Of a stretch of 64,000 nt of DNA, positions 23,659 through 36,085 are shown one piece after another (positions within the stretch are counted from its first letter, which is position 1; each line of letters begins with the position of its first letter). The notes under the pieces were generated by a model. The model did not search any database, had not been told where the DNA came from, and worked only from the letters and a program-made list of their open reading frames with translations. Source of the DNA: Lepas anatifera (Eukaryota; Arthropoda; Thecostraca; Lepadidae); the NCBI GenBank assembly GCA_034440635.1, contig JAOTON010001939.1, forward strand, positions 303,202 to 367,201, given 5' to 3'. The translations under genes were made by a program, and so were the position numbers.

Positions 23659-24367
23659 GGGACAAGCCGCCGTGATTAGCATGACCCTTTTTAGTCAGCA
23701 GGGCCTATTGTGCTATTAGAAAAATATATGTAGCTGTGTTCGAGTATACAATCACCATTTTTTTGCTATATTATGCCTCCAGGATTCGAGGAGATAGGCC
23801 AAGGACTCTTTGAAACCAGACCCCAGTGCTTCTGGTCAAATGGCGTTACCCAGTCTGACGTATATTATGCTATGCCGTCATACCCAGGGTAACCTAATGT
23901 AAAGGTAAAGGTCAAAGATCATGAGGAAGGGTCAATCCTCATCTTCCGCCAAATAGTTGCAACACTGCACACCATAGTGTATGTACATTATAGGTAGAAT
24001 ACCACATTATGACCTCATAGGTCAATGACCTTTAATGACCTTGACCCCAAAATTGTAGACAATATTTTTGTGACTTTCCTTCTATGACCCTGGTCCACCT
24101 TTAGCTTATTCCCGTATTTTTCCCGCATCAGCACGGCATTTCCCAATAGGTCTCCAGCATGGCCAATATTTGACCTTTATGACCTCATTTGAACTTGAAG
24201 ATATTGACCTAGGTCAATGAAAATTGGTCATGATATAGATTACAATAGCCCCCACCCACCCACCAACTGGCGTCTATATATCCCCCTTAGTTCCCAAAAT
24301 CTTAGGGGGCTACCATTCCCCCTCCAGTGCGCGTTAATGCCAGGCCCCTCTCCAGTGCGGGTGTTAA
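23659..24367. mobile_element. AGGTCA-rich element fragment ending in TTAA
   Basis: GGTCA/TGACC-rich DNA from about 23880 to 24215. The right end is cctctccagtgcgggtg followed by TTAA (24364-24367), and a near copy of this terminus (ccctccagtgcgcg, then TTAA) lies about 30 bp before it, like the doubled ends of other copies. It contains a perfect AGGTCAATGACCT at 24019-24031. The left end was not found. Confidence 0.5.
24019..24031. promoter_or_regulatory. Perfect IR-1 nuclear receptor site (ecdysteroid-type)
   Basis: AGGTCAATGACCT is an inverted repeat of the AGGTCA half-site with a 1-bp spacer. This is the arrangement that EcR/USP heterodimers (and FXR/RXR in vertebrates) are known to prefer. 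Sequence match only. There is no gene close by whose control it would explain. Confidence 0.5.
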
Positions 24368-25513
24368 GCAATGTGGTAGGTACACAAATGGCTTGTCATG
24401 GCGTAGTTGAGATATCTTAAGGACGTTTTGGTTTGAAGCGACCCTATTTACCCTAGTTTACGCAGAATCCGAACTTAGTTTTTTTGTTCCTCTACATTTT
24501 TTGGGCCATTTTTTTTGGCGCAGTGGCAGGGGCCCCTTTCGGCGCTGCACCCCCCTGAGCGAAATCCTGGCCATGCCCCTGTTTTGGACACAAATTATAG
24601 CCATTGAATTTTCACAATCATGCTCCGAGTTTCTTGCAAACATCTACATTTATCTAAAACTTTCAACGAACCTGCCGAAATCTGTCTTTATTCAATCCCA
24701 ATTGAAGTCATTTGCAAAATGTGAGGCCTTTGCGCGTGATCTGTCAGGTCCTGTTTATCGGTGGCAAAAATTCTGGCATCTTAGACAATACTGACCGAGC
24801 GGAGGGGACGGGGCATCGGGTCCATTGTACCACAAACGACCTTAAAGAAATTAGGAGATATGCTTGTAATGTATTGTCATGTTATGCTATTTTATTTTTA
24901 TTTTATCCGTTTGCTTTCTCAAAAAGCTAAAATTTGTGATGACTGAATCATTTGGATCTCAGAAAAGAATAGCGACAATATCGTTCGTTTTTATTGCACC
25001 GCTTTATTTCCCCTGGTTTATTCGACGTTGCCACATTTTAAGCTGCTACTGCCTGAACTATTCGGGCACTTTCAACCACCTGGGAGGGTTATTTCTGGCC
25101 CTAGTTCTGATTATTATCCAAAAGTTTAGAATTCCTAGGTGCCAAAAGAATGTAGCTGGAGAGTATTTTTATTTTAAATAAATAAAAAAGCAATGCCAGA
25201 CTAGTACAACAATAAAACCCCAAAGCGAATACATCAAATACGTAATACAGCATCAGGTCGTCCTATTTGTGGTGATTTATTTTCATGAAGGGTCTTGCGG
25301 GATATTCTGGTGGCGCTGTTAATTCGAAACTTTCTAGCTGGCAACGCCTATCCATATCTCCAGAGCCAGTGACGATACGGAGACATAGGAACGGTGCTGG
25401 AACTAACCTGCCGGCTTCTACTCGTACTTTACTTACTTTGTGTCATGCCTGTTGAGCTGTGACGTCACAGGACTTTAAAATAGGTCAAACTTTGGAACCA
25501 TTTAGGAAATTCC
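24368..25513. other. Spacer with a hAT-like MITE fragment
   Basis: 24521-24581, read on the minus strand, starts caggggcatggccaggattt and matches the left half of the MITE at 39018-39194. The rest of the stretch is AT-rich and unrecognised. Confidence 0.55.
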
Positions 25514-25850
25514 TTAAGCACCCGCTCCAGTGGGCCCCCATCCACCTTCTTCCCAGTGGAGGGTTTAAGCATCCCACCTCGATGCAGGATAGCGAAAACA
25601 AGAACGCGAACAGTGGTAGATAACTCGTGAGAAATGATGACGAAAATATATGAGGCAGCTTTTGTCTCCGGTGAGTATTAGGGTCATCACAGGCCAAAGA
25701 ATGTGCCAGGTTAGAGAATGCTGTTTAGTTCTGGCGCCTGACTGAGTTGAGTTAGTCAATTTTTGGGCGTCATTCCATTCCTCTCGTTACAGTGAGTCGG
25801 ATAATGTATGAAATGATCATACTGGATAACAATTTCAAAATAACCCAGAA
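25514..25850 (-). mobile_element. TTAA-type element, end fragment
   Basis: TTAA at 25514-25517 is followed by a doubled GC terminus (gcacccgctccagtgggccc, then cttcccagtggagggtttaa) and the gatagcgaaaacaagaacgc block also found after the ends at 2440 and 11480. Internal AGGTCA blocks are sparse and the copy fades near 25850. Confidence 0.5.
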
Positions 25851-25954
25851 GACCCGAAACATTGTCCAAACGTTCGGCCGAAAGCGACTTCTGCCGCTTA
25901 GTTGATGGTGTTTTGGAGCCAGTTGTTGTTACTTTACACTTAGCTGGCAAACAA

Positions 25955-26100
25955 GGTGATGCAGTGCCGGACCCGAGAGATGTCCAGTCAACAAACTATT
26001 CATGAGAAACCTTGCTCAGGGATCCGCTGGGCCTAGAACCCGGGCCGGCCGAGCGCAAATCAAACATGCCAACCACTACACCACCGCGCATCCCTAACGC
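25955..26100 (-). mobile_element. tRNA-derived SINE (second family), minus strand
   Basis: Read on the minus strand, gcgcggtggtgtagtggttg is an A-box-like head and gggttctaggcccagcg holds a B-box-like sequence. The segment tcagggatccgctgggcctagaaccc resembles 47618-47645, which suggests one family. The 3' end and target duplication are not resolved. Confidence 0.55.
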
Positions 26101-29100
26101 ACCACTCACAACTGCGTCACGAAACGAGTGGAGAGTGGAAGTGAAAATCTCAGCTGGGGTCGCGGTTGAAGGCCAGTCCGAGATGTGTTCGCTCAGAGAG
26201 ATACCTCGATCATGGCCCAGGAATTTGACATTAGCTTTAAAATTCCAATTGTCGGGGGCACCCCTAAATAACGAATTGAGTCCTGCCAGTGATTCCTTTT
26301 TAACAACTATCCGTAAGCAAAACGCTTGATAACGCTAATTTATTTTTCATACCTTGAATAAGGGCCCGATAATCTGTTATTGCTGCTGCCAAACAAACAG
26401 TCTGCAATACAACATAGACAAACAAGTTTCAAGCAGAAGACCAGCCAGACACATTCAGTGTGCTTCAAAACCCACGAATTAAATGATTTGGTTCAATGAT
26501 TTCCTGCGGCGTGACAAACTGGTCTCAGAAATCTCCAGTCAGCACAGTTTGGTAAAAAAATGACAGACCGTGGGTCAGCTTTATCGCCAGCATTAAAATA
26601 GCTGCTGACGTTTTCCCCGGGCTTGAAAAAGAAGTGACCGAGAAATGATGATCGCATCAGCACTTTTTGCGCTAGGTTGACTCGTCACGTTTGACAAGCT
26701 TCCTCTGGGCCGACTTCGACACGCCAAAGTCCACACTATTCTAACTGCATTCTGCGCAGAGTGCGATCATAAGCCAAATTCCTGGCAAACTGTAGGACAA
26801 AACTGACTGAACATCTGAAGCAGAAAACACCCGAATACCTTGAGTAGTCAGCGGACCATTTTATCGCCTACATAAATTTTTCGAAAAGGCTCCTACGAGC
26901 AAGGCCACATTTGCACGAAGACTCCGGATCAGAATGAGGACGAGTGAGGACGTTTCCCAGAACGGGAGCTTATTTGTGTTGACGGCACCGCCCGCCTTTC
27001 GCTGGAATTCCCCTGCGGGTCGACTGAAGATCGCGGGTGCGTCACTCCCCTAAATGCGGGCACAAACACACGATTTTAACCACAACACAACAAGCGGCGG
27101 CTCTTTCATGCTCACAGATTCCAGGTGCTTTTCTATTCCCAGTCATCTTTCATTCACCACGTGTTTATGTTTTTTAAACGTTCCAATAAGAGCCTGTATC
27201 AATCCCAGCAAAAATGCAGTTTTTCGTGGTACTCTTCTTTAAATGTATCAGAAAAATAGGAAAACACGCTGCGCACCAAACCAGCACCACATATCTATTC
27301 AGACGGAGTGAGATGGCTATTGACAGCAACAAATCGTGCCAACAAAACTTGTTCCCTACTGAAATCTTAACTTTAGGCGAAGTCACGGATAGCTGCCTAG
27401 CTTAGCAACTCGGAAATAGCGGTTGTAAAAATGGTCCCAAATAGTGGCAAAACCGGGACACCTGAAATAGAACATTTAAAAATAAGAGCAAAATTAACAA
27501 GCCTCTCATGAGGCGGACCTCAAAGAACCTGGAAGATTGATCTACATCACATCGACGATGCTCTGTAAAAAAACTAAATTTGTAATGAAATTCGCAACTA
27601 GCTCATACCGTGGGAATTATTTTGCGCCTGCAGAAAAGAACACTTTTGATGCTTACGCCTCGAACCTTTTGAATGTCATATCTTCTAGGCAGCAAACTTC
27701 ATACTTAAGCTTGAAATCGAAAAAGAAATGAACAATGCGATGACAATTGTTGGGTGGACAATTTTACCATGCACATTTCAAACTTGTCGGTCGTGGTGCC
27801 TTGGTATAAGTCCAAGAAAAGTCCCCAGCGGCTGTGAAAATCCCATGGCCCTTATTCCGCCTTTTTACCAACCGTCATTTGCGATTTATGGTCGAAAAGG
27901 TGCAAACTTCACAAATTGAGAGCGTTTTGCTAGGACTGTGCCCAGGGGTGAAACGTGCCTTACAGAGAGTTGCCTTATTTGCATCGTGAAGACGGTACGT
28001 GGCTGCGGATTTCGGTCGCTGCTGGCCATGACCGCGCAGGAATAGTTCCGAAAATACGAACATTGAGACCCAAAACTCAATTATTGAATCAAAATATCCC
28101 ACGAAACCGCACAGCATAGTGTGTCATTTGACATTTGGTGACGTTGTTGTGTCATTTCAACCTATAGTGTTGGAGCAATGGGCAAACAACCAATGGCTCT
28201 GCCGTATGACCTATGATATCAGTGCACCCTTTAGTCCCAACTATGATGACGGGCAAACAACTAAACATTAGGATTTAGGATCATATCCCTCCTCGGGGAG
28301 GATGTCTCTGTGAATGCTAAATGCACATGCCGACGCGATAGGGTATCTACCTTGTGGTCAGAATTAATCAGGACAGTTCAGTGCAAAGTTCACGCCACAG
28401 CAACTGTTGGTATATCATGATACATGCCAGAATTGTCCCGAATGTTTCGTATTTTCATTATTCAAGGGGCGTGCACGTGCACACGTGAGGCATGGCTCTA
28501 GTGCTGATAGGTGCAATCCATTCATTTTGCTAGAGAAAATATACATACATAATTTCACCTTATTCGAGCCAGTAGGTAGGTATCAAATAGTTTCTAAAGT
28601 CTTACGCACGTGAGCACGTAGTGCAGACCCTAATACAATCTTACCATTACTTAGGTGACGGTATCTTGCCCAATACTTAATGGTTCTTAGATCAGCTGAA
28701 TCTATGTCGCCAGTTTCATTGGGATCACATTCATAGTTTCTGAATTTTATAGTTTAGTGGGGGCGAAATCTGCTCTCCCCTTTCCCGTGCATTTGCGCGC
28801 GAGCAGTTTGGCTAGGATTAATTCGACATTTACTTTTCAATTCACACCATTAGTGCTCCCTGCACACCAAATTTGGGCCTATTCAGGTCAGCCAAAAGCC
28901 GAGATATGACGTAATAATTTACCTCAATTTGATGATTTGACATGCTCCTACTTTTGGACGCACGAGCTTCGCGAACACCCACCCATACCGGATATGGCCA
29001 GTCAGTAATTAAATCTATCAAGCTACACCATGGCAAAAACCCCATCAAGGTATGCTGAGCCCTATTGAAGACATATGCTGTTCTTTAGCGTGACGGCCGG

Positions 29101-30105
29101 GCCGGGCCGTGTCGCTCATGTGCAATTTGTATCCACGTACAGGGAGAGACCTTGCAGGCGCTGAGCTCCCGCTCCGTAATAGCTGATGTTAATACCATCT
29201 TGCGTGCTTAACCGTGCAAATGCAATAATTTGGAATGGATGCAGTGATACATACGTAATTTTTCACCTTCTGTATAATGCTACACAGAATGTACCTGCCA
29301 GGTTCTAGGGTTCGAATAGGTTCTATTCTAAGAACTCTATTCTGTTCTCTCCAGCACGGTTCAATGACCCCAGTCCAAGCATCACTGTACCAAATGAGCG
29401 GCGCCAAAAGACACACTATGTCGAATGCTGCCACAAAGAAACCACGCAAGCCCCAAGGGTGCACTTCGCGATGTTGAGTTGACCGGTGAAATGAGACCCG
29501 CAGAATAGACGTCGGTTTTCATTGGCCGCAGGGCGACGAGTCGACCAACTTGATGGCGTAATAGCACTCATTTCTCCCGGAGCGATGTCTACCCCAAAAA
29601 TTGTAAGACAAGGAAAAGAGCTCTGTATCCCACGAGAAATTGACTCACCTAAGAACGCCCCCAACACTGCAAAAAAAATACTTCCACAGCAGGATCGCCA
29701 AGAGTTTTGAATCGTGGTCGCCCGACATGATGAGGGCCATGGGGACACTTTAAAAGGGCCTCTTCCCCCGCGGGCTACAAGCAGATGTTTGCATGTTTTT
29801 TTTTCTGCTTGTTTCGTCACGCCTTACAGCTGCGATATGAGATAATATATGCATATAGTGTACGCCCTCTTGATGTTTAAAACTTCCTTTTTGTACACAG
29901 ATGATTATTACTGGTATTACGTGAAATCATAGAGCCAAAATTAACATTGTCCAAGCCAATCATAAGTTAAAATATATACATAAATAGCTAGAAATGGCCT
30001 TTTAAAAGAAAAAAATCAAATCAAAATTACCTCTTGAAATTTTTGGATTTTAATTATTTTGGTGACATTCTACTCAGCAATTCCAAACGCACTTGGTTAG
30101 ATATA
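26101..30105. other. Long unannotated intergenic stretch
   Basis: No repeat family or gene recognised by eye apart from one weak candidate exon at 29649-29728 (listed separately). Open stretches of 60-130 codons occur on both strands without recognisable domains. Confidence 0.4.
29649..29728 (-). other. Weak candidate first coding exon, unknown protein
   Basis: On the minus strand an ATG at 29728 opens a frame starting MSGDHDSKLLAILLWKYFF and reaching a strong donor, CTTAG|GTGAGTC (donor GT at 29648-29647). The peptide has a hydrophobic middle. No homology is recognised and no following exon was found, so this may be chance. Confidence 0.15.
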
Positions 30106-31134
30106 CTAACCAGCACCCCACCGGGGGTCCGGGGCCACCTTCGCCCCACCGGGGGGCCATCCATGGCCCCCTCTACCTCCGAAAATATGGGGGTTAGCGC
30201 AAATCTGCAAAGTGCATTAGAAAGCTCGCCTGAAATCAGAAAGAAATTACTTCACATGTTTAAGCGCTCATGTCAATGGTTTGACCTTCAGAGGTCAAGT
30301 TAGGTCAATATCGGCTATTTTCACCCAAATATGCAATGCTTAAGCAAACTGGGCATAACTCTTATGGCATTAGAGCTATTGAGATCTGTTAAAGTACATT
30401 TGATAGGAAAATACCAGACCTTTTTCCACTATGTGGAACGTAAAGACCTCCCGCCAGTGGTTTGACCTCCAGAGGTCACATCGTGACCGTATATGACCTG
30501 AGGTCACGAAAGGTCAGAAAGTGACCTTGCCGTATGTCAAATGAAAGCCAGTGACGAGACATATACGATGGTCTTTGATTCAGCGCTCTAGCTTAATTAG
30601 GTCAAAAGCTATTGTCAAAATACTGTTTTTGACCCCTAGTGACCTTGTATGACCTTGGAGAGGTCAAAGGGAACATATGGCCCCTGGGATCCGTGAAAGG
30701 GTGTCCAAGAACGCTTTTCTAAGCAAGCCGAGCATTTTTAATCGTTTTTGTGACTTTTAGATCATAAGACAGCTTTTCCCTATGCTTTTTCAATAAGAGA
30801 GGTCACCTCGTGACCTGACCTCAGGTCACGAAATCGAAAAATCCCGGATATACACCTTGTAGAGCCTGGGGGGGTCATAAAGTGCAGGCAGTTTCAAATC
30901 GATCGACTTCGAAATGTAGTTCTTATAGAGCTCAGAAGTTGAAGTGAGGTGACCTTGGTTGACCTCGCCTAGTGACCTGACCTTGGGTGACCCGGGGTAA
31001 AAAAATTTCAGGGATGGTGGAAAATGATGGGGTGAGAGGTAGAGCCCTAAACCGCGGTGCTGCGCCTCGTCGTTTTTCTGCTATCCCGGAAAAACCTTAG
31101 GGGGCATCGATGGCCCCCGTGGGGCGAGGGCTAA
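30106..31134 (-). mobile_element. Complete AGGTCA-rich element flanked by CTAA (1029 bp)
   Basis: Same subfamily as 17649-18672, with the same block order and length: doubled left terminus (caccccaccgggggtccggg, then cgccccaccggggggcc) and right end gggggcatcgatggcccccg followed by tggggcgaggg. Both flanks read CTAA (30106-30109 and 31131-31134) instead of TTAA, consistent with duplication of a variant target. Its internal gcaatgcttaagcaaactgg is the intact counterpart of the site hit by the nested copy at 17649. Confidence 0.78.
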
Positions 31135-33875
31135 TCTAGGTTTTCAAAGGTCTATATAAAATGGGGCGGCCTATAACAGTGTTCATGCAGAATGCCAAGG
31201 GCCAGCCGCGGGCGAGCACTAACCGACCGCGCCACTCAGACCCCGCATTCAATGTTTACTCGTATATTTGATAAGAAAATGGCAAAGACAATATAAATCT
31301 CATAAAATCTAAACTGATTAATGATCTAATCTGCACTTGTTAGAATCGGATTTGGTAAATATATAACGACGTGTCTATTTCCTGACGTAATTACCCGAGC
31401 ACATCCGTTGGGGCCGATTGGCTCCAGCTGCATCACTGAAGAGAGGAAACATCTCGGAGCTGTCTATTTTTGGGGGAGTCAGTATTTTTAGTGACCAGTG
31501 CTGACGTCATGCCCACCTTCGCCCCCAGGCGCCTCCAAATTAGACAGGCTGAAGCAACTCAACCGGCCCAACTAAATGCGGCTGAACTCGGCGCGAACGC
31601 GACAACATGTGAATCAACTAGCATGGAAAAGCTAGGGCACTAAAAAGCATGCCATTGATCAAAATGAAACGCGCAGTTCCAAAAATACTCGGGCGTAATG
31701 GCGTAAGGCCTGCTGTCATTATTTATGTTTTTCGGCTCCAGGTGTATCTCGCACCTGTTAACACACCGTAAAACAGTGCTAACGCGGATGAACATTGTGG
31801 TTTTTCACCCCCATCTCCTGCCTACAAGATAACTTTTTCAGCTGCTCTACAGTGATCATGCACTGCAAGCAGACTATTTCTTTCGTTGCTTGGCGTTTAC
31901 TGAGCCTTACTGGCCAGCCCAGACGTAAAGATATCAACTCGCACAGACAGCCTCCACTTGGGGAGGTGCGGGCGCGGACGCTGTGCCATTTATCAGGGTC
32001 CGATCTCCACCCCCGGACTAGGGGCAGAGGGAGGAGGGGCTGCACCCAACACCGTCCATCAGGCTCCATTTGGCACCGGTCTGATTCACACAGCACCCCC
32101 AGCAGCACGGGCCCTGGCGCCCGCCCAGCACACCGCCAACAAATGCCCACGATGAGTTATACTTTGTGTTCTCAGTCATTAACGGCGCTGCTAATTTTCC
32201 ACAGGAACGAGGACGGTACCATTTTCCAAACGCGGGCGCGATATCTATCGTAGGATCAAAACCCTGTAGCCATATCGGTTATCCGCTCGAATTACTTACA
32301 TACAATGATCAACCCTCACCCCCGCAGGCGGGTTATTGCACCCCCCTAAGGTTGTTCCTATACAACTCGGAGTCTTTTAGGGTGCATTTCGCACTGCTTC
32401 GCATAGCGAATGGGGCATTCATTGTGCATCTTTGGAAGAAAATATTAGGCTCGGATCAGACCGGGTCACAGAGCTATAACGACATTTCTGAAAACATGTT
32501 AAGATGCTCGACTTTGTGTGCGTTGCACTGCGTTCCCTCGTACGTAGATCAGATGCAAGGTATGTTTTGACCGCGCTTGACCGCCTGTGAGCTTTGGTGA
32601 CCTCTATGGGACCATTCCGACTGTACCCCGCATTTGAGCATTCTTTAGCAATGAAGTAAAAATTTGGGGCTTAAAAACAATTCGTGCGCAAGTTTTATTA
32701 TTGAATTTTAATTCAACCCCCAGCATTATCCCCTGAAACGAGCAATACACATTTTGGGTAGTTTTGACTTTGGCCACCAGTGAGCTTTGACCCCGCCTCA
32801 CGCGTTACCTATAAGGTTCACATTGACATATGATATATTAATCGAAACACACATGTCTGCTGATCTCTCTGACGACTATAATTGCAGTAAGACCGATCAG
32901 TTGCCGGATACTCTGATCAACAGCAGACAGGCCGACAAATCTGGGTAGTCCAAAACAAGGTCTTTAATCTGACCTGGAAGGTGATCTGGTGACTAAATGC
33001 CATGTAATTGAGCATCAATCGCGAGCTACGACACAAATGAGATGCCGGTTTATACCTCAAAGCTCTAAGCCAGTTAGGGGCCGGTCAGAACGGGGTTCCC
33101 AAAAAACCGTTCCCATCCCCTGAAAAGGCGAAGGTCAAGAAAACCAGAATAGGTGCAAAGGCAATCTCCCATGGAAAACAGTAATTTCCAGAGCGTCCCA
33201 AGATAAAAGGCCGCAGGATTGAATGTGCATTCCATGATTATTTTCACCACACCCTCAATCGTATGACTTATTTGTATATTCTCTAGCTGGAAGAAATACA
33301 GTTATAGTCCTTAAAATACTTTTTTTCGTTCGAGAACAGCAAACATTTAAAATCTGCACACTTTCGCGTGCCTTGCAGTACGGTATGGAAGCCAAACCAA
33401 TTCAATTTCTTCGCAAAGTAAACTGTTGAGGACTTTTGGTTTGCAAAACTTAAAATGGATCAAATATCCTTTTACCCTCATCTTGCTTCACCAATAACGG
33501 CCTCATAGCATGGAAAATGAGAGGATGATAGCAATTTTCTCATATATTTCTGCCGATAACCTTTATTTTATAAATGCTTGCAATGACTAAAAATATATTA
33601 TTGTCTGGTTCTAGACTTCTAGAGTAGATTTCTAGACTTCCATATATTTATAGATCCCCCTGTACTATGTGATAGGTGGCTTTAGATACCATGGCAAGTA
33701 GGGGATATGACATTCTCACACACATATATTCATGATGGATCAATATTTTTCTTTTGAAGATGGAAGATTACGTTATAGCATCAATTCTAAATTTCAGAAC
33801 AACTGTCGTCTGCCACTTCCCTCGTTAAGATTTGAAAGATTGTCGCCACTTATCATGCCACTTTCATTACCAAAT
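31135..33875. other. Unannotated intergenic stretch
   Basis: 31795-32253 is open on the plus strand and 31779-32150 on the minus strand, in moderately GC-rich DNA. Neither has a recognised domain. The rest is AT-rich and unrecognised. Confidence 0.4.
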
Positions 33876-34899
33876 TTAACACGTGCCCCGCTGAGGGAGG
33901 CGAAATTCGCCCCCCCCGGTTTTCCCCAGATAACGCACAAACGAAGAAACGCAGAGCAACGAAACTTACAGTACCTTATCCTTGATCCACTTTACGCATC
34001 TGACCAAATTTTTTAGGTTAGGTCAAGTAAGGTCCAAAATTTATCCAAGGTCCAGCGACCCGACCTCAAAACCTAAAATCACGAGTTTGAAGCGGCGCCT
34101 AAGGAGCATCCACCAACCGATCAGTTTGAAAATTTTACAATATAAGATCATTAGGGTCTACAAATCTGCTATGTCGGAATTTTGATATTGTTGACCTAAG
34201 GTGGGGTCAATTTTTTGGTCATCCCATTACAAGGCTAAGGTGAAAAATTGAAAGGGCTCGTTTTCAGTAAATACTGGATAGATAAAGCTAAAAATCCTCG
34301 CACCGTGTATTCTTGCCACGATCTTGACGACAAAGTTGAGTTTTGACTATCTGACCTCTCAAAGTTCATGTCAGGTCACAGGAGTGATTGTGATTGTGAT
34401 CTGGTCACAGTGATTGCTTTGCCAATAAATTATCACTGAATTGAGATAAAGCTCTCATTTTACTTGCATTGTGCTTATATTGTCACTGGGTGTCGATTGA
34501 TATGCAAAATGACCAAAACAGGTCACCCTGTGACCCTACCCTAGCTCAAGGCCAGGTCATTTTCACAACTTGACCTAGCAAGGTCATATTACGCATCATT
34601 TGATTTTCCATGACGAGAGGAATCCAATTATGCATAAACATTTTATCTAGCGTTGCTGAGTAAATATCTAGAGGTGGAAACGTATACTGCCCTGTTGTAA
34701 GCCTATGGAACCTTCTTTGACCCATGGTGACCTCAATATTGACCAGACATAAAAATGCTTCCTATAATTTATCTTCATCTCAAGAGCTTTCGAACGCCGT
34801 CCGTAGTTTTTCTTTAGCTTTCCTGGGAAATGAGATACGGAGGGGGAACGCCTCCCAGCGGGGCGCGTCATGCCAGGGACCCAGCGGGGCGCGTGTTGA
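33876..34899 (+). mobile_element. TTAA-type AGGTCA-rich element (1024 bp), third subfamily
   Basis: TTAA at 33876-33879 followed by CACGTGCCCCGCTGAGGG. The right end carries cccagcggggcgcgt twice (34856-34870 and 34880-34894) and finishes TTGA at 34896-34899, a one-base change from TTAA. Ends are inverted repeats of the form CACGYGCCCCGCTG. Internal order follows the 7138 copy (gaggaatccaattatgcat near 34618 and gacctcaatattgaccagac near 34730). Confidence 0.72.
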
Positions 34900-35886
34900 G
34901 GTTCGTGGGCAACCGTTTTGTGATGCCCTGACCATACAAGTAGCTATGGACCTGTACTTTGCTTCTGGATAGATGACAGTCTGGTTCTTCATCGGAGTGA
35001 GAATATTTGAGCTTCTCAGAATAGGAATGGTAATATATTTAGCATTAGGACTTCGTCCAAACCCATCTATCCCCTCCCCGAACTTACCCAAGTAGTGAGA
35101 CAGACTCGGACATTTGACACGGTGTGACGTTTGCTGCTATACTTCTCAATCCTCGAAAGCTGTCGTTTTCTCCTCTGATCAGCCCATTGCTAAGATAATA
35201 GGGGGCTGCGTCACTAGCTCATGCTCCTGCCTCAATTAGTTTGTCTGCCAGAGAATAAGCTACCAAGTGTCCGAACCACACCCATCATCCCTTGGCTCCC
35301 CGTTTATTTTTGTCAGTATCTGAAAAAAGCAGGATGGTAAAAAGGACAATTTGATGCAATTTACCTTTTTTTTGTTCAGGGGCCCAAAAAACTTCAATTC
35401 GGGACATAAACAAATTACTTCGTTTTCTATCGCACTTTCAGAGCGCAAGCTTCTGCAGACTTTTAATATTTGAGCCTGGAGAGATGGGCGGGTTTTTAAG
35501 GAAGCTATAAAATATATACACATATCTTCTTTTTATGCTTAATCGACAACTCTGGATGGGTAAATTTAAATTTCCGAAAGAGCTATTGAAGGAGCTCACT
35601 CAGGTGACACAGTTCGGACATTCACCAGAACACCCTCCGAAAACATTCTGGGACCGGCCATGCATCTGTCGGAAGGCTGCGATTTCAAGGCTTCTCTGGC
35701 GGCCCGTTCAGATGGCGCTTGCTTTGATGCTATTTTTAGAGAAAACTGGGGAGGGGGTGTCATGCTTTCAAAGGGCTTTCACGCTTACAGGTCAGGTAAG
35801 GCCCTGCTATCCGTCACAGACGTCAAGCGGAATTCCACGTAACCCATCAGCTGTTCATTCCCTGTGGCAAACAAAAAGAGGGCCGG
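34900..35886. other. Unannotated spacer
   Basis: No gene or repeat recognised. Open stretches on both strands are short. Confidence 0.45.
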
Positions 35887-36085
35887 GGTGGCCCAGTGGC
35901 TCCGCTGCCAGTTTACGGATCGGATAGCATGGATTAACGTGGGTTCAATCCCCACGGCGGGAAGCCGCCTTCCGTGTCCGATCTGACCCGGTGGAGAGGA
36001 TCCTTAAACACCCACGCCAATACTCCCTGTAATTGGGCAAGTGTGCCTGTTGGAAGTGGCCCTAATAAAATGCATAAATAAATAA
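35887..36085 (+). mobile_element. tRNA-derived SINE (third family)
   Basis: Head with an A-box-like ggggtggcccagtggctccg and a B box gggttcaatcccc at about 35941-35953, then a body (gaagccgccttccgtg, ctgacccggtggagag) and a tail of AATA repeats (aataaataaataaaataaaa). A second copy lies at 49205-49325 in an intron of the ACAD9-like gene. Confidence 0.7.

Noticed and set aside
29416..29820. 134-codon minus-strand frame
   Set aside because: No known domain. Only a short donor-ended piece in another frame (29649-29728) was kept as a very weak candidate.
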